Assembly (NCBI RefSeq): GCF_963666675.1
Contig: NZ_OY762929.1
Span: 1,426,001 to 1,490,000 of the forward strand
Origin: an uncultured Desulfobacter sp.
Lineage (GTDB): Bacteria > Desulfobacterota > Desulfobacteria > Desulfobacterales > Desulfobacteraceae
Length of the DNA: 64,000 bases
Reading direction: 5' to 3'
In this document: in pieces, positions 44,772 through 53,615 of the stretch
Layout: every line of letters starts with the position of its first letter
How positions within the stretch are numbered: the stretch's first letter is position 1
The notes under the pieces: generated by a model
Told to the model about the DNA's origin: nothing
The model's database searches: none
What the model saw: the letters and a program-made list of their open reading frames with translations, nothing else
Position numbers and translations under genes: made by a program

Positions 44772-46661
44772 TCACATGACGGTTAAAAATTCCTGTTGCA
44801 GTTTTGCCCTTTTTTCGATTTTTTTGAATATCTCTTTCAGGGTTTGCTGTTCTATTCTTGATAATTTTTTAGGATTAATATGATTATCGGGGGCCTTGCC
44901 TTCATTGATGATGCCGTGTATCTGATTCATAAATCTTAAATTCATCATATAGCTGTAAGAATGGCTTATATCGTTGTAATCGGATTCGTTTATGACATTC
45001 TTTTTATACAGCAACTCCAGTCGTTCCATTGTGTTTGTGGCCGCTATGTTGTTTTGAAGGGCATATGTTCTTGCAAAATCCACCACAATCATCATGGGTT
45101 TTTTTATATCAAAGGTATTTTTAAACAGGCCTTTGGATTCGACAATAAATTTACCCAAAAAGCCCACGGGAACTCTGAATTGACATGTGTTTTCAGCCAT
45201 ATATCTAAAAAAAATACTCCGGTTGTCCAAGAAATTAAACAGCGTTGTTCTCAGTTCATTTACCAGGCTGATATCCCCATATCCGAAACGAAAATCAAAA
45301 AAAATACTTGTCTTGAGGAGCGTCTCCGGACTTGCGTTATAAATCCACTCTTTGAAATACTTGTACCACGTAGAAACAGGCCGGCACCATTTCGGATTTT
45401 TGGCCATAATATTGCCTTTGCAAAAAGCATATCCAGTCTTATCAAGCATGTTGCATACGTGTTCGCCTAATTTCAGAAAATATCTGTTTACTGAGTCCTT
45501 ATCTTGGTCGTTTACATCCTCATAAATAATCGCATTATCCTGGTCTGTTTTAAGGGTCTGCTCTTTTCTGCCTTCACTGCCCATCACCATAAACGCAAAC
45601 CGCACAGGGGGCTCTCCGATCTCCTGTATGGCCAATTTGATCAGCTTGTCTAAAATTGCGTCGGTTATTGCCGTTACAAAATTATTTATATTTTGTGCTT
45701 TGGCGCCCTCATTGATTAAGGTGGATATACTTTGGGGAAGCTGCTTTTGCTTTTGTGCGATCTCGTTATAGGACCCTGCCTGGTTTATGTCCTTTATAAA
45801 TAAGAAGGGCAGTTTTCCCTGGGCATTGATAAGATCGCTGTTTGAAATTACACCGATTGCCGTATCATCATTATTGGTGATGGCTAAATGCTTTATGCCG
45901 GATTTCATGATTTTGAGAAATGCTTCAAATACGCTTGCATGGTCCGATATGCTGATGAGCGGATAAGACATGATATCTGAGATGGGATTTGTGATTTTTA
46001 AATTTGCCGCCACAACTCTATTTCTGAAATCCTGATCCGTGGCGATGCCGATAAATTTGCCGTCCTGTTTGATTAGAATGGAGCTGCACCGGTGCTGTTT
46101 CATTAAAATGGCAGCATCTTTTATGGTATTGGCCGCGCCGCAAAAAAGTACATTGCGTCTTATCACGCTTGATATGGAGTTACTGAAAAACTGCAAAGAT
46201 TGTTCTTTGTCTATTCTTTCCCCGCACATGCAAGTTGTATCGGTTTTAGCAAGGGTTCTTTTCCCAAATCTATTGGTGAAATGATACTTAAAGTCCTCAT
46301 ACTTATCACATAACGCTGAAAATAAGTTCCCAGGCAAGGTATAAAAAGAGGTGTTTTCATCTATTTCCAAAGATCTGATGGCAACAGATTCATTCAAGAG
46401 AATGGATACGCCGCCAAAAACATCTCCTGTATTTAAGGCAACAGTGACCAAGTTTTTATATATATCTTCATAAAAGCGTTCTGCAGATCCCTCTCTTAAT
46501 ATATATATTTTGTCCATTTTTGACGTGCCCTGGCGAAATAGTATTTTTTTCTTGCTATGACGTTCAACTTGAATTGAATCTGCGATATAATTAATCTCTT
46601 GTTCGGGTAAAAAGGAAAAAGGTTCGATTTTTGATAAAAACGAAAAATAGTCCTGACGCAT
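44772..46661 (-). CDS. Cyclic-nucleotide-binding, CBS-pair, DUF294 nucleotidyltransferase protein
   Basis: This 629-residue soluble signalling protein has a cNMP-binding (CAP_ED-like) domain at about 14-130 (LFRQGTSKMDKIYILREGSAE, GDVFGGVSILL). A CBS pair follows at about 168-290 (DAAILMKQHRCSSILI; IMKSGIKHLAI). A GlnD/MNT-like nucleotidyltransferase domain (DUF294) has GSEGR at 361-365 and DQD at 373-375, the acceptor-site and metal-site motifs. A helical C-terminal domain (DUF294_C) completes it. It probably transfers a nucleotide to a protein or small molecule under control of adenine or cyclic nucleotides. The substrate is unknown. It is related to the membrane proteins at 55.2 and 57.7 kb. 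Confidence 0.88.
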   Translation of the reverse strand: MRQDYFSFLSKIEPFSFLPEQEINYIADSIQVERHSKKKILFRQGTSKMDKIYILREGSAERFYEDIYKNLVTVALNTGDVFGGVSILLNESVAIRSLEIDENTSFYTLPGNLFSALCDKYEDFKYHFTNRFGKRTLAKTDTTCMCGERIDKEQSLQFFSNSISSVIRRNVLFCGAANTIKDAAILMKQHRCSSILIKQDGKFIGIATDQDFRNRVVAANLKITNPISDIMSYPLISISDHASVFEAFLKIMKSGIKHLAITNNDDTAIGVISNSDLINAQGKLPFLFIKDINQAGSYNEIAQKQKQLPQSISTLINEGAKAQNINNFVTAITDAILDKLIKLAIQEIGEPPVRFAFMVMGSEGRKEQTLKTDQDNAIIYEDVNDQDKDSVNRYFLKLGEHVCNMLDKTGYAFCKGNIMAKNPKWCRPVSTWYKYFKEWIYNASPETLLKTSIFFDFRFGYGDISLVNELRTTLFNFLDNRSIFFRYMAENTCQFRVPVGFLGKFIVESKGLFKNTFDIKKPMMIVVDFARTYALQNNIAATNTMERLELLYKKNVINESDYNDISHSYSYMMNLRFMNQIHGIINEGKAPDNHINPKKLSRIEQQTLKEIFKKIEKRAKLQQEFLTVM

Positions 46662-46860
46662 ATGTTATCCCCTGGGAAAAGATTTTGTTTTTTACAAGAA
46701 CGCACTGTGTCGTGTGTACAGAATCTTTCACTATTCGCTGTGGGCTGGTTAAAGGTGTCGATGGATCGGGTGGGCCCACGGCCGTTATAGGAAGATACTA
46801 TTATATATAGCATCTATTGCGTTCAAATTCTCAACAATTTCAATAAAAAAATTGTTTTTT

Positions 46861-46902
46861 ATTGACACAATCGGCTGAGACAATAAATCAAATTGACACA
46901 AT
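46861..46902 (+). promoter_or_regulatory. Direct repeat operator candidate, ATTGACACAAT x2
   Basis: Two perfect 11-bp direct repeats, ATTGACACAAT at 46861-46871 and 46892-46902, have starts 31 bp apart, about three helical turns. The second contains the -35 box of the GTPase promoter and continues into the palindrome CACAATTGTG (46897-46906). This is a plausible binding site for a repressor or for two protomers of a regulator. No matching regulator is known to me. Confidence 0.45.
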
Positions 46903-46921
46903 TGTGCTGTTTTTCTATACT
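46893..46921 (+). promoter_or_regulatory. Strong sigma-70-type promoter of dynamin-like GTPase
   Basis: A perfect TTGACA (46893-46898), a 17-base spacer and TATACT (46916-46921, five of six) form the best sigma-70 promoter match I found in the window. The predicted leader is about 75 bases. Confidence 0.65.
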
Positions 46922-47001
46922 CGCTCAACTAATGACAGGATCAGCCGCTCAATATCATTTGGGCGGCATATTTTAATCTGAACATTATTTTGGAGAAATC
47001 C

Positions 47002-48441
47002 ATGCATCGTGAAAATTATATGAATGCCCTTCGGGAAGATATCGTTGATACCATAACCCAGCACCTGACCCCGGTGGCCCAGCGGTACGGTTACAGCGAC
47101 ATGCCTCTGGAGACCAATGTGAAATGGCGTCCCATGGTGCTGGTCATCGGTAATTATTCGTCAGGTAAATCTTCCCTGATCAATGAATTTTTGGGTGCAA
47201 AAATTCAGGATACGGGCCAGGCCCCGACAGATGACTCATTCACCGTATTGACCTACGATGATTCTGTGCCGGAGACAGAAGGGATACGCGTGGTGGAACA
47301 GCAAGACGGCAAGGCGCTGCTGAATGATCCTGAATACCCATTTTCAACCCTTCGCAAACACGGCCAGCGGTTTGCCGCCCATTTTCAACTCAAAAGAATC
47401 AACTCGCCTTTTTTAAAAAATCTGGCCATCATTGATACCCCGGGTATGCTGGACAGTATTTCCGAGCGGGACCGTGGATATGATTATCAGGAGGTTCTTG
47501 GCGATCTGGCCCAAAAGGCGGGACTTGTGCTGGTTCTGTTTGACGCCCACAAGGCCGGAACCGTTCGTGAGGCATATAAGAGCATCCGGGACACCCTGAC
47601 CGCCCATACATCCGAGGACCGGATCATTTTTGTGCTCAACCGAATCGATGAATGCACCACCTTCAATGATCTGCTGCGTGTTTACGGCACTTTGTGCTGG
47701 AATCTGTCCCAAATTACCGGGCGAAAGGATATTCCCATGATCCGGATGACCTATTCGGCCAATGCCGCTGCCGTCGCCGGTAATTCTGCCGTTAAGTCGC
47801 CGTTTCTCCCATTACTTGAAAATCAGCGGGAGGACTTGAGACAGACCATTTTACAGACCCCCTTGCGCAGACTGGATCATCTGGCATCCTATCTGGAAGT
47901 TCACGGTGAGCGCCTGGCCCATTATATTGAGGCGATTCAAGCCTTTGGTCTGGAGTTCCAGCGTTTCCGTATCAAAAAACTGTCCATTGGATTTTTGATC
48001 AGTCTTCTGGGTGGCGGTTTGATTGCGGCTGTTACGATGCTGGGGATCGGCGTGGTCGTGCCGAATGTTCTGATGACCGTGGGCGGTATCGGTGCCGCCA
48101 TTATTATGACCTTATGGATGGCGTTTCTCCAGAAAAAACTCGAATTGAAATTTCGCGACACACGACTGGAAAATATTGATACCCTCACCCCCGTGACGGA
48201 CCAGACCCGCAAAGACAGCTGGGGGGCTATTCGGGATTTGGTGTATCGGCATTTGAAACAAGATAAAGATGACTATACCCTTTATGAACTCAAACTGGAC
48301 CTGTTTGACGTCCAGCATATTAATGATGAGGTATCCCAGAATATTCGGGAAGCATTGAGCAAATTTCGGGGTATGTCCGACGGTGATCTGGAAAAATGGG
48401 GAACAGGTGCGCCGGGCCATCAAGCCGATGACAAGGATTAG
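47002..48441 (+). CDS. Dynamin-like membrane-associated GTPase
   Basis: This 479-residue protein has a large-GTPase G domain: G1 GNYSSGKSS (50-58), G2 Thr near residue 76, G3 DTPGM (145-149) and G4 NRID (213-216). Two adjacent hydrophobic segments at about 328-375 (FLISLLGGGLIAAVTML; VVPNVLMTVGGIGAAIIMTLWMAF) suggest insertion as a membrane hairpin, as in bacterial dynamin-like proteins. A short C-terminal helical tail follows. Such proteins remodel or repair membranes. The frame opens at TTG 46990, but ATG 47002 has GGAG six bases upstream. Its neighbours are membrane proteins (DUF2333, SPFH, AAA-Lon). Confidence 0.82.
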   Translation: MHRENYMNALREDIVDTITQHLTPVAQRYGYSDMPLETNVKWRPMVLVIGNYSSGKSSLINEFLGAKIQDTGQAPTDDSFTVLTYDDSVPETEGIRVVEQQDGKALLNDPEYPFSTLRKHGQRFAAHFQLKRINSPFLKNLAIIDTPGMLDSISERDRGYDYQEVLGDLAQKAGLVLVLFDAHKAGTVREAYKSIRDTLTAHTSEDRIIFVLNRIDECTTFNDLLRVYGTLCWNLSQITGRKDIPMIRMTYSANAAAVAGNSAVKSPFLPLLENQREDLRQTILQTPLRRLDHLASYLEVHGERLAHYIEAIQAFGLEFQRFRIKKLSIGFLISLLGGGLIAAVTMLGIGVVVPNVLMTVGGIGAAIIMTLWMAFLQKKLELKFRDTRLENIDTLTPVTDQTRKDSWGAIRDLVYRHLKQDKDDYTLYELKLDLFDVQHINDEVSQNIREALSKFRGMSDGDLEKWGTGAPGHQADDKD

Positions 48442-48560
48442 GCATCGTTAAAATGTGTGGATTCAATGGATCTGACGATATGAATCAATGGTGATGTTAT
48501 AAGGCTGCGATCCTAACAAAAGCCATTGGGATCGCCTGGTTAGGGCTGAATTTCAAGCTC

Positions 48561-48589
48561 TTGATAATCTTTTTTTTCTTTGTTATACC
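48561..48589 (+). promoter_or_regulatory. Possible sigma-70-type promoter for the DUF2333 gene
   Basis: TTGATA at 48561-48566 and TATACC at 48584-48589 have a 17-base spacer rich in T. It is a moderate match, read by eye. Confidence 0.4.
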
Positions 48590-48622
48590 TTGCTAAACAA
48601 GAAAAAGGAGGTTCTTAATCCT

Positions 48623-48736
48623 TTGTCAACGCCACAATTTACAAAGATTGCGGGGGTGTCGTTGAAATATTTGATTCCTCCTGCTGGCATACTTGAATTC
48701 CCGGAATGTGACCATCCGGGGTGGCGATATATGTAA
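48623..48736 (+). CDS. Possible 37-residue leader peptide
   Basis: A TTG-initiated frame (STPQFTKIAGVSLKY... to RYM) lies 11 bases after the strong ribosome-binding sequence AAAGGAGG (about 48605-48611), with a stop at 48734-48736. That SD sequence has no other use, as the DUF2333 gene has its own. The peptide resembles nothing I know, and chance is a real possibility. Confidence 0.2.
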   Translation: MSTPQFTKIAGVSLKYLIPPAGILEFPECDHPGWRYM

Positions 48737-48787
48737 GCTCAAAGGGGCTTAACCCACAAACTTTTTTTTATTGGCAAGGAGAAAAAT

Positions 48788-50011
48788 ATGGAAGAGGCGA
48801 ATATGGATGCCAACGGCGGAGATGCGGTGAACAAAAAGGGGGTCTTAACGAAAATACTTCCATCCAAATGGTTGGTCATCACAGTGCTTATTTTGTGTGT
48901 TTTCGGGTATGTCGCATGGTGGTTGTGGGGGGCGGACTGGTGGAAAGCCGTTACGGCACAAGGGGGCGAAGAAACCCATAATACGCAGATTGCGACCCAT
49001 GACACCCACAGTGCCGTGGAGGCCTTGACCCATGACACGCACGGCACGGCACAGGACCTTACCCATGGTGCACCGTCCACGCATCAACGGGCGATGCAAA
49101 AACAGGATTCCCGCAGCACCGCCCAGCATGTGACCGACGCCAAGCACGGCACATCCTCGAACACGACTTTAAATAAGGGCGTTGCGCAAAATAACGTCCC
49201 CTCACATACGTCTGCAGCACCGGCAGCGGAACATGGGACCACGCATGCCGCGAAAGTGCGTACGGGCCCACGGGGCGTGGCCTTCGTGGGGGCCTGTATT
49301 CAGCCGCTTGATTATGAATTAAACCAAAGATTTTTGGGATGGCGCCCCAATGACATCATCAGGATAGCCGATAATGTTAAGAATTTGCAGTTGGGTGTTT
49401 TGGAAGTGACCCGTAGAACCGCTGTGGCCCTGGCGGAGAATCTGTCCCGGACCGGTAGCACCGATGCCTATGTGCCCAGCCTGGAATTGGCCATGAACTC
49501 TTTTATGATTAAACCCTCCGAATTAATGTTTCCATCGGCGGAGGGCAAATATCAGGAGGGGTTGGATGGATGGAAAAACTATCAGGAGATGCTGCAAAGG
49601 GGGGAGGCCCGGTTTTACCGGCGTGTGGACAACCTGGTGCCGCTGCTCGAGGCCTATGAAAGCATTTTGGGCAGCTGCGATGAAAATCTGGTCAAAAAAC
49701 CTGGAGAGCTCAGTACTTTTAAGGCAGATGATACCTTCTACTATGCAAAAGGCGTGGCCATTGCCATGGGGACGATCCTTGAGGCGGTGGCACTGGATTT
49801 TGACGACACCATCGGACCGGATCAGGGTATGGATGTACTTCATCACACGGTTGAAGCCCTTCATCATGCCTCGCACATGGATCCTTGGATTGTGCTGGAG
49901 GGCAGTCCGGACGGCATATTTGCCAACCATCGGGCCAACATGGCAGCGCCTATCAGCCATGCCCGCTTTTATCTGGACGTATTGTCCAGGTCATTGACCG
50001 GTAACCTGTAA
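48788..50011 (+). CDS. DUF2333-family membrane protein with His/Thr-rich repeat linker
   Basis: This 407-residue protein has one membrane segment at about residues 30-50 (KWLVITVLILCVFGYVAWWLWG). A low-complexity linker at about 58-150 contains repeated THDTH, THG and ATH units rich in His, Thr and Ala. A conserved C-terminal domain of about 230 residues follows (YELNQRFLGWRPNDIIRIADNVKN; TFYYAKGVAIAMGTILEAV; FANHRANMAAPISHARFYLDVLSRSL), matching my recollection of DUF2333, a family of unknown function. It is probably anchored in the inner membrane with the main domain outside the cytoplasm. AAGGAG precedes ATG 48788. It follows the dynamin-like GTPase. Confidence 0.75.
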   Translation: MEEANMDANGGDAVNKKGVLTKILPSKWLVITVLILCVFGYVAWWLWGADWWKAVTAQGGEETHNTQIATHDTHSAVEALTHDTHGTAQDLTHGAPSTHQRAMQKQDSRSTAQHVTDAKHGTSSNTTLNKGVAQNNVPSHTSAAPAAEHGTTHAAKVRTGPRGVAFVGACIQPLDYELNQRFLGWRPNDIIRIADNVKNLQLGVLEVTRRTAVALAENLSRTGSTDAYVPSLELAMNSFMIKPSELMFPSAEGKYQEGLDGWKNYQEMLQRGEARFYRRVDNLVPLLEAYESILGSCDENLVKKPGELSTFKADDTFYYAKGVAIAMGTILEAVALDFDDTIGPDQGMDVLHHTVEALHHASHMDPWIVLEGSPDGIFANHRANMAAPISHARFYLDVLSRSLTGNL

Positions 50012-50032
50012 TGCGTAATTTATAACAGCTAT

Positions 50033-50065
50033 GGGCAAACCTGGTCTATCTGACCAGGTTTGCCC
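50033..50065. terminator. Perfect hairpin between convergent DUF2333 and AAA-Lon genes
   Basis: A perfect 14-bp stem, GGGCAAACCTGGTC with GACCAGGTTTGCCC, has a TATCT loop. There is no T-run on the plus strand, so it may block convergent transcription by structure or protect mRNA 3' ends. Confidence 0.65.
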
Positions 50066-50207
50066 CACAACAAAATATGAAAGTAACTCAGTAACTTACT
50101 GCTTTGTTCGTATAGAAGATAACGGTTTTGGGGAGAGGCAGCCCGGATACCTCCCTAGGAAACCGGTGCCGTTGGCCGCTATTTAAGTTTTAAAAGACAG
50201 GGATAGT

Positions 50208-53200
50208 TTAAATGCGCCTGTCGATCCCTTTGCGGCAACTTGCCTCAATATAAGTTTGAAATATTTTTTCGTGGGAAATATATTTTTCCCGCTCCGGGTC
50301 CTGTAGATAGCACCGGATCGCATTGACCCGTTTAAGTATTTCGTCTTCGGCCCGTTTTCTCATGTTTTTTTTGACCTGGGCAATATCTTCTTTCAGGTTG
50401 GCCGTGTGCTCAGCGTCGTAGTATTTTTCCGTTTTGTATTTTATTCTCTTTTCAATTAAATCTTCACGCATCTTATTATGGGTTTCATCCAGGAACAGCA
50501 CCTCGGGCATGAGGTCTGCAAAATGGGTTACGGCAAGAATATCTTTGTCCCGCTGCCAGTAGCCGATGAGAAATTCAGGCTCAAGATCCTGGTAGTTTTG
50601 CAGGGGCATGTACATTCTTCGAAGATAGAGCAGTACTTTTTCCGTTTTTTTACGGTGTCCGCCGATGATAACCGAACCGCCGATTTCATCTTTTTTGACC
50701 CCTTTGGTCCAGGGGGCACCGGTGATGCCGAAGTCAATACAAAGGGGGATCTGAAGTAATACCGACAAGGTGTTCAACGCCAAAGCATACCCGGCGGAGG
50801 GTCCTCCGACGTTATAGGATGCGGATAAGAGCTGATGGTGGATGGAATAGCGCTGGAGGAAATCACCGACCAGCCAGGGAATGCTGATGTCCGGGCTTAG
50901 ACCCTGGATATAGTTTTTTACCATGGTCAGGGCCTCCTGGGCCGACTGATTGGTCATTTTGACGGCCATATCCATCTGGGAGGTCTCGGCCGAAGGCGTC
51001 GCCACGGCCCCGGTGACAATGATCGGTGCATTTTCAACCCTGCCGGTCAAGCTGGTGGCAATGGGCAGCAGCATACCGGTCATGTCATTGGCGCCAACGC
51101 CGATGATAAAGCCGACCTGGGGTTCCTGGCTCAGCTCGGTCTCTAAAAATTCGTTGAGCTGGATGGTTCCTTTGCGCACCGGGCTTTGGGAGATCTCCCT
51201 TCTTGCGGATTCCAGATGTTCCAAAACAATGGGATAATCTTCTTCCCGGGTAATATGGTTCACATTTTCCAGGATTTTATCGTAATGCTCCACAAAATTT
51301 TTCAGGTCTGTTTTGATTTTGGATTTGATCAGGGGCGGGGCTTTAAGGGCATCAAGAATACCGATGACGGTTTTAAAATTGAGTTTGACAAAATTATATT
51401 TTTCGTCCCGGGTTGAGGATTTAAGATCCCGAAGTTTGAGCAGCACTTTAAATTCAGTGGTGCAAAGGGCAATGGCCTTTTCCGTAAATGATGTGTAATC
51501 TGCCGGGGTATTGCAAATCCCCTGGGCGGTTTCTATTATTTTTTCCACCCCGAATTTGCGTGGGTGGGGAACCGTTTCAAACTGCTTTTTGATGATTTCA
51601 AACACATCCTTTTGTCGCATGTGTCCTGATATATCCAGTGTTTTCAGTCTTTTTGACCGGATCAGGGCAGGGTCCAGGATGTCCAGCCGGTTGGTGGTTA
51701 AAACGGTAAATACCTTGTTTAAGGGGATCTCACCGTCAATAATATTTAAAAATTTGTTGGTCAACGCATCCGACGGGTGGCCGCCGGTTCCGCTTCGTCT
51801 TGGGGCCAGGGCATCCCCTTCGTCAAAAAATATCACCGTGGGTGCGATCATTTTTGCAATATCATACACCTTTTCGAGGTTGGATACGGCACCGTGCACA
51901 GGGCTTGACGGGTCCTGGAGCGCCGAGGGGCTTGTGGCAATATCATGGACATTGCTGTTTGAGGAGAGCCAGGTCCTGACCAGATAGGTTTTACCCGATC
52001 CCGGCGGCCCTGTGAGCACAACACCCTTGTCTTCGCTGACCCCGTAGTGAAAGCAGTTGTTGGCCATCTCTGAGAACTTATCTTTGATGTCGCCCACATA
52101 TTTTTCCCAGTTCAGGTTCCGGTCCATCTGGTCAACCACCTTGGTGTAAAGTTCTCCATACACATTTTTGGCCACCAGCTGGAAGGCCTTTCGGATCAAA
52201 ACGGGATCATCCAAAAATTCCAGGATAAAATCCCCCTGTATGGAGGTGATTGATTCAATGAGCTTTCTAACGTAGGCCGGGGTGATCTTCAGGCTTCTTT
52301 CCCGGAAAATGGTATAGATTTTATCTGCGGCATCGTCCAGTTGTTCCGAATCCGGGTTAAACCGGGTGGGGATCTGGTATCGCCGGATTTCAAGGGTGAT
52401 GATCTTTTTAAGGTTGTCCCGGTTCATCCAGTATTTTGAGATGTCGATGATCACACCTTTTTCAATAAATCTGCGGTAAATGGCTGAATCAAACCGATGG
52501 GACTGGTCCGTGGTGGCGATAATAAAGCAATCCCGTCTTCCGTCAATGATTTCATCCAGGACAATGTTGGAGGTGTCTATCAGGGTCCTTTGCTGTTTTT
52601 CGCCGCCGCCACCTCCGCTTTCGGAGCCGGAACCGGATTTTCCAAAGGCCGAATGGGCCTCTTCAATGTGTCGGATTGACGTGACCTTGGGGTGGCCCAT
52701 GGCCCGCTTGAAATAGTTGCCCGGCTCTCCGGACAGGGCGGTCTGGTAATCGTTGGGTGTGATGACGGACATGTCCACCACAATACCCAAATCTTCAAAA
52801 TCCGTCAGATTATGCATGATCCGTTTTCTGAAAATTTGTTTGAGAATGGGAATTTTGGCCAGACGCAGGTAAAAGTCGGTTCTCCTCTTTTTTGCAATCT
52901 GCATGGCAAACTCAGGGTCCACATCCTCAAGCTGGGTGAACAGACCGTAGCCGCCTAAAATTTCATCCCGTTTTTTTCGCCAGTCCACCGTGGGGATGAC
53001 CTGGTTTCTAAACACCACTTTTTCCAATGCTTCTCTTGCCGTGGCGCTCTTGCCCGACCCCGAAGTCCCCTCAATGAGCATGATGGGGGCTTTGGGAACA
53101 TCCGGGTCTTCCAGATGTTCCTTTCGGATGTGAACTCTGTATATCTTTTCAAAGATATTTTCCAATTCCACAGGCACATGAAGATCGGTCAATTCCCTGT

Positions 53201-53558
53201 CCAGAACGGCTATAAGGTAATGGTATTCAGCCTTTGTCAGCTCTTTTTCAATGATCCTGTTCCAGGAGGCCGCAGGATTGATCTCCCCTGAATATAGAAA
53301 TCGTTTTTTCCAGTCCGTGAGAATCTGGGGGTTATTGAGGACATTCATCCGTTTTTGTTTTGTTTTCATGAAAAAGATGAAAAATAAAAAATTTTTCAGC
53401 AATGAGATCAGGGGGGAGGGCGGCCTGTACTGGTTGAGCCTGGATCTGACAAACGCTTTGGTGTCGTACGTCCAGGTGTCTACCATGGATTCAATTTTAT
53501 GTATGGCCTCTTCGGGCAGGGCGATATATATCTTTTCCTTTGTATGTCGTTTAGCCAT
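50208..53558 (-). CDS. Double-AAA+ ATPase with Lon-like serine-lysine protease domain
   Basis: This 1116-residue protein is not a classical Lon. A short basic N-terminus and one hydrophobic stretch (about 48-64, PLISLLKNFLFFIFFM) suggest membrane association. The first AAA-like domain has Walker A GTSGSGKS (164-171), a degenerate Walker B (SIRHIEEAH) and a Gly/Ser-rich insertion (about 317-329). The second has GPPGSGKT (517-524), FFDEGDA (577-583) and sensor TTNR. The C-terminal part resembles Lon S16 proteases: Ser921 in NVGGPSAG and lysines at 970-974 in IIGGHRKKTEKVLL, in the positions of the Ser-Lys pair. AAGGA precedes ATG 53558. It lies 57 bp after the SPFH gene and is probably co-transcribed. 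Confidence 0.8.
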   Translation of the reverse strand: MAKRHTKEKIYIALPEEAIHKIESMVDTWTYDTKAFVRSRLNQYRPPSPLISLLKNFLFFIFFMKTKQKRMNVLNNPQILTDWKKRFLYSGEINPAASWNRIIEKELTKAEYHYLIAVLDRELTDLHVPVELENIFEKIYRVHIRKEHLEDPDVPKAPIMLIEGTSGSGKSATAREALEKVVFRNQVIPTVDWRKKRDEILGGYGLFTQLEDVDPEFAMQIAKKRRTDFYLRLAKIPILKQIFRKRIMHNLTDFEDLGIVVDMSVITPNDYQTALSGEPGNYFKRAMGHPKVTSIRHIEEAHSAFGKSGSGSESGGGGGEKQQRTLIDTSNIVLDEIIDGRRDCFIIATTDQSHRFDSAIYRRFIEKGVIIDISKYWMNRDNLKKIITLEIRRYQIPTRFNPDSEQLDDAADKIYTIFRERSLKITPAYVRKLIESITSIQGDFILEFLDDPVLIRKAFQLVAKNVYGELYTKVVDQMDRNLNWEKYVGDIKDKFSEMANNCFHYGVSEDKGVVLTGPPGSGKTYLVRTWLSSNSNVHDIATSPSALQDPSSPVHGAVSNLEKVYDIAKMIAPTVIFFDEGDALAPRRSGTGGHPSDALTNKFLNIIDGEIPLNKVFTVLTTNRLDILDPALIRSKRLKTLDISGHMRQKDVFEIIKKQFETVPHPRKFGVEKIIETAQGICNTPADYTSFTEKAIALCTTEFKVLLKLRDLKSSTRDEKYNFVKLNFKTVIGILDALKAPPLIKSKIKTDLKNFVEHYDKILENVNHITREEDYPIVLEHLESARREISQSPVRKGTIQLNEFLETELSQEPQVGFIIGVGANDMTGMLLPIATSLTGRVENAPIIVTGAVATPSAETSQMDMAVKMTNQSAQEALTMVKNYIQGLSPDISIPWLVGDFLQRYSIHHQLLSASYNVGGPSAGYALALNTLSVLLQIPLCIDFGITGAPWTKGVKKDEIGGSVIIGGHRKKTEKVLLYLRRMYMPLQNYQDLEPEFLIGYWQRDKDILAVTHFADLMPEVLFLDETHNKMREDLIEKRIKYKTEKYYDAEHTANLKEDIAQVKKNMRKRAEDEILKRVNAIRCYLQDPEREKYISHEKIFQTYIEASCRKGIDRRI

Positions 53559-53615
53559 GGGGTCATCCTTACGCGGGGTTAGGTGTTTTTTTTAACACTA
53601 TTCAGGTATACCGGG

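Larger units (their letters stand above)
46662..47001. other. Divergent intergenic region before dynamin-like GTPase
   Basis: A gap of 340 bp between divergent genes. The 200 bp next to the cNMP/CBS gene show nothing clear. The 140 bp next to the GTPase carry the direct repeats and promoter listed separately. Confidence 0.5.
48442..48787. other. Intergenic region between GTPase and DUF2333 gene
   Basis: A gap of 346 bp. It contains the promoter candidate at 48561-48589 and a possible short peptide at 48623-48736. No terminator hairpin was seen after the GTPase gene, so partial read-through is possible. Confidence 0.45.

Noticed and set aside
50208..53558. Calling the protease gene lon
   Set aside because: It has two AAA domains and lacks the LonA N-terminal domain; only the C-terminal fold resembles Lon.
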